This document shows, piece by piece, positions 56,691 through 64,000 of a DNA stretch of 64,000 bases (the stretch's first letter is position 1; each line of letters starts with the position of its first letter). The stretch is taken from contig MCFE01000071.1 of NCBI GenBank assembly GCA_002104905.1, positions 62,001 through 126,000 of the forward strand, given 5' to 3'. The translations under genes were made by a program, and so were the position numbers. Under the pieces are notes generated by a model. It saw only the letters and a program-made list of their open reading frames with translations. It was not told where the DNA came from and did not search any database. The stretch comes from Basidiobolus meristosporus CBS 931.73 (Eukaryota > Basidiobolomycota > Basidiobolomycetes > Basidiobolales > Basidiobolaceae).

Positions 56691-59600
56691 TGAGTATAGA
56701 TGTCTACTTTGACTGATTGAAAGAGTGGACCCCCTTGATAATGTTCTTTATTTTGCTGCAGGTTATAAGAAAGAAAATGCAAGGAAGTGAATAATCTAAG
56801 ACCTCCAACTACTGAACATTCCATCACAGTTTTTCTTGACTATGATTCAGCTATGTTTGGAGATGGAAAGCCTACAGTGCCTAATCAGCAAAGCTGCAAT
56901 CACTATATAAGATGACCATCAACAGCAGCACCAATGGAAGTACATGCTTGGCAAAAAAAAGGATTTTATTTCAATTGCCACCAGCATGAGCACATCTCAA
57001 AGAAATGCTCTCAGGCAAGAAGTAGACACCACTGAACAAAAACCTTCAACCTTATTGAAGACTGCAAGCATACTAATGTGGAGAATCAACTTAAAGAAGA
57101 CTAAGAACTGACCTTGTATGTGACCAAAAAATACTTGTCCCAAATGACCTCATACTTGAGAAAACTGCTATGCTTGAATGGTGTGGTTGATGGAGTTTCT
57201 AACAAGATTGTGATTGACCAACAAAATGAACTGCAGTCTCAACAGCTGATGGGAACTCTCACACCATCAACTCCATTACTCCAACAGTAAGAATAAAGGT
57301 CAATGACTTTGAAAAAGGCTTACAGGTCCACATACTCAGAACTACAAACAAGACCTGGTACATACAAGAGCCTGGCTGGTCAGTAATAACTCATCAATTA
57401 ATTGGGGAACCTGTTGCAATTTAAGATATAATATGGATAAAAGAAACTTATCATGATATAGTGAAAATAGTTGAACTGTTGTTTATTCATAAAGAAGCTC
57501 AGTATTTTTACCTTTGTACAAGTAATATACCTGTAACACTAAGTAAGGAGAGCTTCTCAGCACTCAGGAGCTTTCTGTAACAGTTTTAGGGCTAGTACAT
57601 AATGTTTGGTAATAGTGCTAATTTGGTCTTGACTATGGGGAAATAATCATGGGATCATAGATCTGAAGAAAGTGGCAAAGTTAGGGCTGCAGGTTAGACC
57701 CATATTGCCCAAGACTAGTCCTGAATTGTTATGTAAATTTTTATCTGTTAAATGATACTAAATAGCTCAATATTTCAGCAGAACCCATATCTCAAAGATC
57801 CAAAAGCGCAACCAGACCTATAAGTTACTACCAGCAGGACTGGATTTTAATTTGGTTTGTTCCAGTGATTATGAGACAAGCTAGCTTAGCAAGACACAGA
57901 ACAACCTATATGGCATGCTAGCAAAGTGTAAATTCTTGGAGGAACACTCTGAGTACCTGGTACACTTAGCAACTAGCACAGGAGTGGCTTTCAACCCAAA
58001 GACAGTTGAAGTCATTAAACAACTGAGGCACCCCATAGCATATTAGAAATCAGATCATTCCTTGGAATGGCTTCCTACTAGTGGAGACTTGTCAAGTCCT
58101 TTGCAAGTATTGTAGCCCCTCTTAGACAATATCCTCAAGACAGACAACACCTTGAGGTGGGATATAGCCTGTAAGAATGCCTTTTGGAGGCTCAAAAGCA
58201 AGCTTACCAAGCTGCCAAGCTCAAGAATACCAGACATCAGAAAAGAGCCTCTTCTGTGCACAGATGCCACATATTACATAATTGGTGTAGTACTGAGCCA
58301 AGTATATGAGGGAAAGGAATGCCCAGCTGCCTTTGAATTCAAGAAGCTAAACTCACCAGAGCAAAACTATCCAGTGCTTTAGTAGGAGATGATTGCCATA
58401 ATAAACTGCCTGAAGACCTGAAGATGCTACATTAAATGAGTCACTGTTAAGACTGATCACATCTCACTCAATTATAGAGTTACTTGCAAGGTACCATACA
58501 GAAAAATGACAAGATGGAGTGAAGACATTCAACAATTTGACTTAGACATTGTCTACTGCCCAGAGAGAAACAACACAGTTGTTGAAGCCTTGTCAAGACT
58601 AGAACAAGTTGCGCAACTCAACTTGGTGCATAAGTCAGACTGGTCTAGCTTATTACCAAAGTACCAATTGGATATAGCCATTCCTCATGAGGTTGTTGAA
58701 GAGATCAAGAACATAACTGGTATAAAGCTGGCAAATTAGCAGTACAGGCTGTAACACTCTACCAAAATTCTGATGGAAGCCATGTTGCCTATTGCTCCAA
58801 TGTTACTTGCCTGAAACTAAAGCATCACTACACAATAAATATGAATATCCTAGAATGAAGGAACCCATAGCCATGTGAGATCCAGAGTATGCTGGCTCAG
58901 AAGGAAACATGATATTGAGAAGCTGGTGAAAGTATTTCCAAACTGCTATATATACCAAGCCTAGCCACTAAGAATTGCCAAGCTCTTCTTGTTTTATCCT
59001 GTAAGACCTTTAAGAGATGGAAATGAATTTGATTGAATGATTGCCCACCAGAAGGAAATGTAACCAGTTGATCCTAGCAGCAATTAACCAAGCCACTCAG
59101 TGGCCAGTTGTCAAAGTTATACCAATAGTCAGTAAACAAAATGCAGCAAGCTTCATCTACCAGGAGATCCTGATGTAGCTCAGAAGTCCTTTAAAAGTCC
59201 TAGCTGATAGAGGAGCAAATATTATGGCAAAGATATTGAAGGCTTGCCTGGAGTAGCAGCAGATCAAACACTTGAAAACTCTGGCATATCACCCTATAAC
59301 CAATGTACTTACTGAGTAGTTTAGTGGACATTTTGGAAAAGTGCAGACTAAATATGCAAATGGGGCTATTGGTAGATGAGACAAGTACACACACCAAGGG
59401 CTATTTTCCAGCAGTGTTAGGGTGCACAACACTACTCAACAATAGCTATTATACTTTGTGTATCAATGTGAACTAAGAATCCTAGGAGATCTCACACAAT
59501 TAATACTCTCAGACAGCTTGGAGGATAAGCTTAGTCAGCCTAGTAATCAAAAACAACTGGAAAAAAAGTCAAGTGGCACAGGAAAAAATCTCTGAAAGTG

Positions 59601-59905
59601 CCAATAAGATGGGGCAGAGATTAGATAAGACTATATCACCAGAAGCATTGAGGGTTGGGAGCTTTGTATTGCTGCAAGACAACACTTACCAAAAGTTTGA
59701 GCCTCAATGACCAGAATAATTGAAGATCAACATTATAGGTACACTTGCAACTACTATCCAGTAAACATGCAAGGGAACATCAACAAAGGCTTAGTTTATA
59801 GCAAGGTACCTAAGCTTGTAAGTCTTACTGGCAATGCTGAATCATCAAGATACTACAGTCTCAAGAAAAGATATTCAGGAGAGCCCATTCAGCTTCAGGA
59901 GTAGA
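56691..59905 (+). pseudogene. C5 gag-pol remnant
   Basis: Pieces align with C3: capsid end, zinc knuckle (F-N-C-H-Q-H-E-H, near 56970), a protease zone lacking a clear D-S-G, then after the R LTR a jump deleting most of RT to the Y-G-M-L-A-K-C segment (near 57905). RNase H follows (C-T-D-A-T-Y near 58260; N-N-T-V-V-E-A-L-S-R near 58570), and integrase to 59905 with many stops. It ends S-G-E-P-I-Q-L. Confidence 0.85.
57412..57780 (+). repeat. Solo LTR, R family (369 bp)
   Basis: TGTTGCAATT ... TATTTCAGCA with a 5-bp target duplication GAACC (57407-57411 and 57781-57785), inside the C5 protease region; the uninterrupted family C copies read GAGAACCCATG there. The 5-bp duplication sets it apart from families A, B and C and would fit a Copia element. 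Confidence 0.92.
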
Positions 59906-59908
59906 AAA

Positions 59909-60277
59909 TGCTATGATCTGCTGCTTGAATGTGTAGGTTAGATCAGTTTTTAGTCAAGTCAATTTGTATTTATGCTTAGCCTATCCATATATCAGTTATA
60001 TCCATCAAATCAGCAGTATCAGTGACCAAATGAATATGTAGATTGTTATCAAATCAAAATGGATACATTAAGTAAGATCTAATTGGGTGATGATGATATG
60101 ATCAACTGAGTCATTGGCCACAACCTGCTCTATGGAATATAATAACTCAGCACTTGATCTGGCAGAAGGTAGATAAAGGGCTGATGGAATCTCAATAAAA
60201 ATCAGTTCAAGCTTTAGTGTTTACAGTACCAGCTAAACTCCCTATTCTTCTACAATTCTATATCAAGACTTGTAACA
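59909..60277 (+). repeat. 3' LTR of C5
   Basis: TGCTATGATC ... GACTTGTAACA, with many changes. Followed directly by companion-gene sequence of unit U3. Confidence 0.9.
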
Positions 60278-60584
60278 CTGTTGCTTCAGTAAATGGCTCA
60301 GTCTGGTCTGTGACATTGAGCTACCTGAGTACCCTCTTTGAAGCTAAGAGGCTGCATTCTCTGCTGGGGCAATTGATTGTATTACACATATTATCTGCAC
60401 ATATTATCTCTGAACTATTAGTTGATTTATCATGGCCATAATATTTATCATATCTGCCACAGCACCTCATCACCTTCTTAACAGCTGGTACAAGTTGACA
60501 CCATACTTACCAATACTGATGGTGATGATGTGGTGAAGCAGCACTTGTTGCAACAAATGTCAAAGCAAGCTGCTGTTCAACCAT
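60278..60584 (-). pseudogene. Companion gene of unit U3, deleted copy
   Basis: The ATG ending at 60584 starts M-V-E-Q-Q-L-A-L-T-F-V-A, aligned with U1. After about 16 residues it jumps to a P-H-H-H-H segment equivalent to the P-P-P block of U1 (near 19810) and continues to the region matching 19565. So roughly the Cys-rich and A-D-E-N-V-A parts are deleted. It is cut at 60278 by Gypsy C5. Confidence 0.6.
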
Positions 60585-60656
60585 TTTTCTGCAGTTGTTT
60601 GTGGTGGGCTTAGCTGGGAACCCAGAGACTTTGCTTTATTTATTGGTGGTATTCAT

Positions 60657-61740
60657 ATGGAAGTGAGTAAAACCAAAGGAAAAATAGTTTTACATATATG
60701 TGTGAATGTGGAGCTACAGCATTATTTGTACAACTCATTATAGTGGGTCCTTATGAAATATTTAATTATCTAAGTGCAATATTTTAAGCATCAGACTGTC
60801 TAGGGTTCACATGACTATTGATAAAAAAGTGGGATAATAGCATTACATTGCTGAATTGCAAGCTGCTTACCTCATGGAAAAGACTGCTTTGATTCAATGC
60901 CATTGAAGAAGAGAATTAAGGCTACAGGGCCATTGTTACAAACCTCCCTTCCATGATGCGTTGGAACAGCATAGAAAATATTACAAGGAGCACAGCTAAT
61001 GGTTTGTCATTCAAGTCATAGTTGAGAGCTGACTATTATCTACTGGAACTGCAATATCTGACCAGGTCACTGATGCTTATTTATATGGACTAAGCTGCAT
61101 TTTTCAATTTGTACTATTTGAGTCAGGTGAGTTTGTGATGGCTTTTGGCTTACCTCAGCTGTATAAATATGGGTGCAGAGTTATAGCTGTGACAAAGAAG
61201 GATCACTTATTGATTATGAGCCTATCTTCCCTCTCAATAGTACCCAGCATGAGACTGGTAAAATCCCAGCAGGTAATAAGACAGCACTTGTAGAAGAAAT
61301 GCCAAGAATGTTATATGGAATCAACAGAGCCCAGCAGTACAATTACTGGTGAATGGCACAATATTACTTCTAGAGATGAGGCATGCTTCTACCATTACTT
61401 GTAGTGGGGCTTTGAGGATTTACTCCCAACTCTGGCCCAAATCATTCCAGAATGCAACTTGCCATATACTTGGCATCAATGAACAGCTATAATGTTGTTG
61501 GCAACATATGACAAGGAGACCATCCTGAAACCAGCATATGTTAACAGTTGCAAGGCTCTCACATCAGAAAATGCCACCATTGCAAGATGTCAAGCTTATT
61601 TAACACCATAAGAGGACAACCTTAAACCCTCCATATATATTCCAGTATTACCTCATCTAAGAAAGCACTTGCAGTGCAACAAATATTGTGAAGGTATAAA
61701 ATATTGCAGTGTGTACCAATCAAGTTCAGACAATTCCTAT
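60657..61740 (+). pseudogene. tnp2-like transposase copy P4, N-terminal half
   Basis: ATG 60657 reads M-E-V-S-K-T-K-G-K-I-V-L-H-I-C-V-N-V, confirming the start used for P1. It aligns with P1 to the N-K-Y-C-E-G-I-K-Y-C-S-V-Y-Q-S-S segment (61680-61735), then stops at the junction with the inverted copy P2. The catalytic region is missing. Confidence 0.68.
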
Positions 61741-63753
61741 ATAGACTCTGATAGCATTATATTGGCAGCATTACAGTCTAGAGCTAGCTCTGTACAATGC
61801 TGCCGGACCAATTTACCAAATGATATTTTCTTTTTCTACTTCCCCTTGCCCAATTCATATATTCCACTATAGAATCATCCCGCTTTATTTGCTTACACAC
61901 TACTACCTTGGGTATTCCACATATAGCTCAAATCAAAAATTACTAAGTCCTCCTGCTTACTAACCTCTATGAATGTGCACACCTGCCACAATTTGCATAC
62001 TTCTGTCACCTCAACTTTACAGCTTTTTAGTGTGATGCTTGCACAGTTCCCATATACCTTGTATTGCTGCTAACATATACATCTTGCAAACATATGCTTG
62101 GTTGCCGCCACTTCTGCCATGAATACCTCCTGAATATCCGCAAAGGACTGTTGGTATTAAGCCAAGATATTCCTTCTCCCTGCTGGATTCTGGTCCCCCT
62201 TATATGTGTAATCTGCTCTTGTTTGTGTGAATTTTGTATTGAATGGTGTTGAAACTGGCTTGTGACCAAGAGAAATTCAGCATACCTTGGTAAAGTTTTC
62301 CTAATAAAAATTAGTTGCTTGTTGCACCCAACCCAACTTTACATTACTTAATTGATTACCCATGCATTGGGGCTGCTTAGTTTCTTAATGTCATAGGCAT
62401 AGGTGTCTCCATGTGCACATCTGTCCTCAGTATTTTGTATCTCTTCCTTGCTGTCCTCCATGTGCCAACTCATCACATCCATGACAAACTTGAAGGTGAT
62501 ATTTCTGATGAGATTGGGATATAGTAGTGCCTGTGACTTGACTTGTCTTCCTATCACCCCACACATCTGCTCCATGGGAAACTCCCAAAAGGTGAAGCAA
62601 GGACCAATATTCTCAACACACCAAGCAAGATGGAGTATCAAATGGATACAGCAGTGGCAAAGATCTACACACTCAGCTTTATGTTTGTAATAGCACCACT
62701 CAAACACCATCACAAACTTTTTGCACAACAGTTGTAGATGTGTCAAGTTAGCATTGGTGATATGCTTTTGGATAAATATTCCTACAATGTTCACATTTGA
62801 CTCCCAATGCTTCCAATGTTCTCTTGGTAGAAATGGCTTCAGAAGGCCACTTGAATAAATACATATCCAATTTATCCAGTCCTTGCACTTGTGTTATTAC
62901 ATATGCATATCAATGTTGACTGGAGCCCATAAGAAGTACTTATAGTAGAAAATACTGTGTAATATCTTGCCAATTTTTCAAGTTTCTCCAGTATCTCAAA
63001 GGGCTCATTTAGCTTGAAATGCCCCATGAACATTTTGTTCATCAGCCTAGGGATATTGCTGAAAAGCAAATGCATTGCTCCCAATGGAAAGCTTTTGCTC
63101 CAAAAGATGTCCTCTATCTTAAGTATCACCTGCCTCCAATTAATTCCATATTCTGGCTGATGGCTTATAGATTGCCAACTTTGCTGCAATGGCATGCTGA
63201 CTTCTGTATGTTCTCTCTGTGGAATGATATTGAACTTGATGTTGGTGCTTGGGTAATAATCACATGTGTGGGTTTTGGAGTAAGTCACCTGGTTCTCACA
63301 CATCTGACAGCACTGCCATCCATTGTGCCCAGAAAAGCCAGCTATCCTCCTGATGGCTGGGGTATCTCCAATGCAGATAATAATTGGCACTTTTACATGA
63401 CAGTCATTTATTGTTATAGTGCTAGAAAGCATAAAAAACTCATCTAGCAATGGATACAGGTAGCTATCCAGGCTGGGCAGGGATTTAGGCCCAGATACCA
63501 GTGAGATTACCATCAGATTTCTGCTTGGATACTGTAAGATATGTGGCAGATTCAAGTTGATGAGAATCAGTTGCTAGCAGGATTTGCAGGTAGAGTACTT
63601 GTCTAATGAGGACTCATGAAGGGTCAAGGCAAAGGCAGGGTCATATATACCTTCAAAGTAGCCCTTACGGCTTAGCTATCTGTAAGGTTTGCCATTAAAT
63701 ATATCTGATATGTTTGCACTTGATTGTTACTGGGTGCAGTACTTTGTAACTTC
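61741..63753 (-). pseudogene. tnp2-like transposase copy P2 (best catalytic block)
   Basis: The longest piece is 63555-62872 (227 codons). L-Y-P-L-L-D-E-F lies at residues 33-40, I-C-I-G-D-T-P-A-I with D64, then G-F-S-G-H-N-G-W-Q-C-C-Q-M-C, the D ... G-H ... C-x2-C signature of tnp2 transposases. F-P-L-G-A-M-H-L-L-F-S-N-I-P-R-L-M follows. 62794-62348 continues with V-G-I-F-I-Q, Y-K-H-K-A-E-C-V-D-L-C, then E-D-R-C-A-H-G-D-T-Y. The C-terminus aligns with P1 to about 61745. The N-terminal part is cut by the family B LTR at 63754. Confidence 0.75.
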
Positions 63754-64000
63754 TGTGGTAATGGAAAGTATTCCATTACTACAATATCTCTAAACCAATA
63801 TTGCACTCATTTCTTTATTTTGCTTTTTGCTATTGTAACACACAAGTGAAAGATCAAGAATTTCCAACTTTGAAGAACAAATGCTCCAGACCCTGCAAGC
63901 AATCCACCCAAGAATATTATGTCATACAGAACACGTAGTAGCCAACACATGTTTCAAATTACAGCTCATTTGAAGCAGTACTTAAGGAGTTATGACCAAA
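63754..64000 (+). repeat. Family B LTR, first 247 bases (runs off the window)
   Basis: Starts TGTGGTAATGG and matches the LTRs at 12022-13110 and 52498-53740 in the opposite orientation. It is inserted in transposase copy P2; the left flank is CTTC. Whether a full element or a solo LTR follows cannot be seen. Confidence 0.92.

Larger units (their letters stand above)
56691..60277 (+). mobile_element. Ty3/Gypsy retrotransposon C5, 5'-truncated and decayed
   Basis: Family C body from the gag capsid region (equivalent to about 33350 of C3) to a 3' LTR at 59909-60277. The 5' LTR and start of gag are missing at the junction with Copia. A solo R LTR sits inside (57412-57780). It is the most mutated member of family C in the window. 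Confidence 0.88.

Overview
The window is a pile-up of transposable elements. I see no intact host gene, rRNA, tRNA or CRISPR array. It is eukaryotic and most likely comes from a filamentous basidiomycete (Agaricomycetes). The reasons are several Ty3/Gypsy families, degraded Ty1/Copia pol, tnp2/Plavaka-like transposases with a G-D-T-P-A-I ... G-F-S-G-H ... C-x2-C block, and Harbinger-like DDE nucleases, all in AT-rich, mutation-worn DNA. The organism call is inference from element content only.

Layout. (1) 1-13110: Gypsy family B on the minus strand (LTR 12022-13110, gag-pol running left off the window edge). Its integrase is split by a complete family A Gypsy on the plus strand (523-7697, 1071-bp LTRs, TSD TTGC). 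(2) 13111-23230: a two-gene DNA transposon unit, U1. A companion gene of unknown function lies on the minus strand (20362 down to 13111), and a tnp2-like transposase on the plus strand (20436 to about 23200). The companion is broken by a family B LTR relic, which is itself split by Gypsy C1 (14043-18979, TSD TACT). (3) 23230-39245: a Copia gag relic, a deleted tnp2 copy (P3, minus), Harbinger-like copy 1 (plus) and the companion gene of unit U2 (plus). The U2 companion is split by Gypsy C2 (28200-37418, TSD CAAT), whose 3' LTR is split by the youngest element, C3 (32461-37400, TSD ATAC), and by a diverged solo LTR. (4) 39250-47515: tnp2 copy P5 (minus), split by a family A solo LTR (40061-46887). 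That LTR is split by Gypsy C4 (minus, 40577-46327, TSD GCAA), which is split in turn by an A2-subfamily solo LTR (42682-43485, TSD GCGT). (5) 47520-56690: Harbinger-like copy 2 (minus), two anonymous stretches, solo LTRs of families A (50211-51271, TSD GCGC) and B (52498-53740, TSD ATTC), worn family C LTR pieces, a cluster of small R-family LTRs in both orientations, and a Copia pol relic. (6) 56690-64000: heavily decayed Gypsy C5 with an R solo LTR inside it (TSD GAACC), unit U3 (companion remnant plus tnp2 copy P4), tnp2 copy P2 (minus), and the start of another family B LTR at the right edge.

How it fits together. The oldest layer is the two-gene unit: tnp2-like transposase and companion gene head to head, with only 72-73 bp between their start codons in both readable copies. 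Gypsy families A, B and C, the R LTRs and Harbinger-like elements then landed in it and in one another. Nearly every LTR insertion with a readable junction has a 4-bp target duplication; the R-family insertion has 5 bp. Only C3 is close to coding-competent: one nonsense codon and one visible LTR-LTR difference. The companion gene and its fixed pairing with the transposase is the best candidate for something undescribed.
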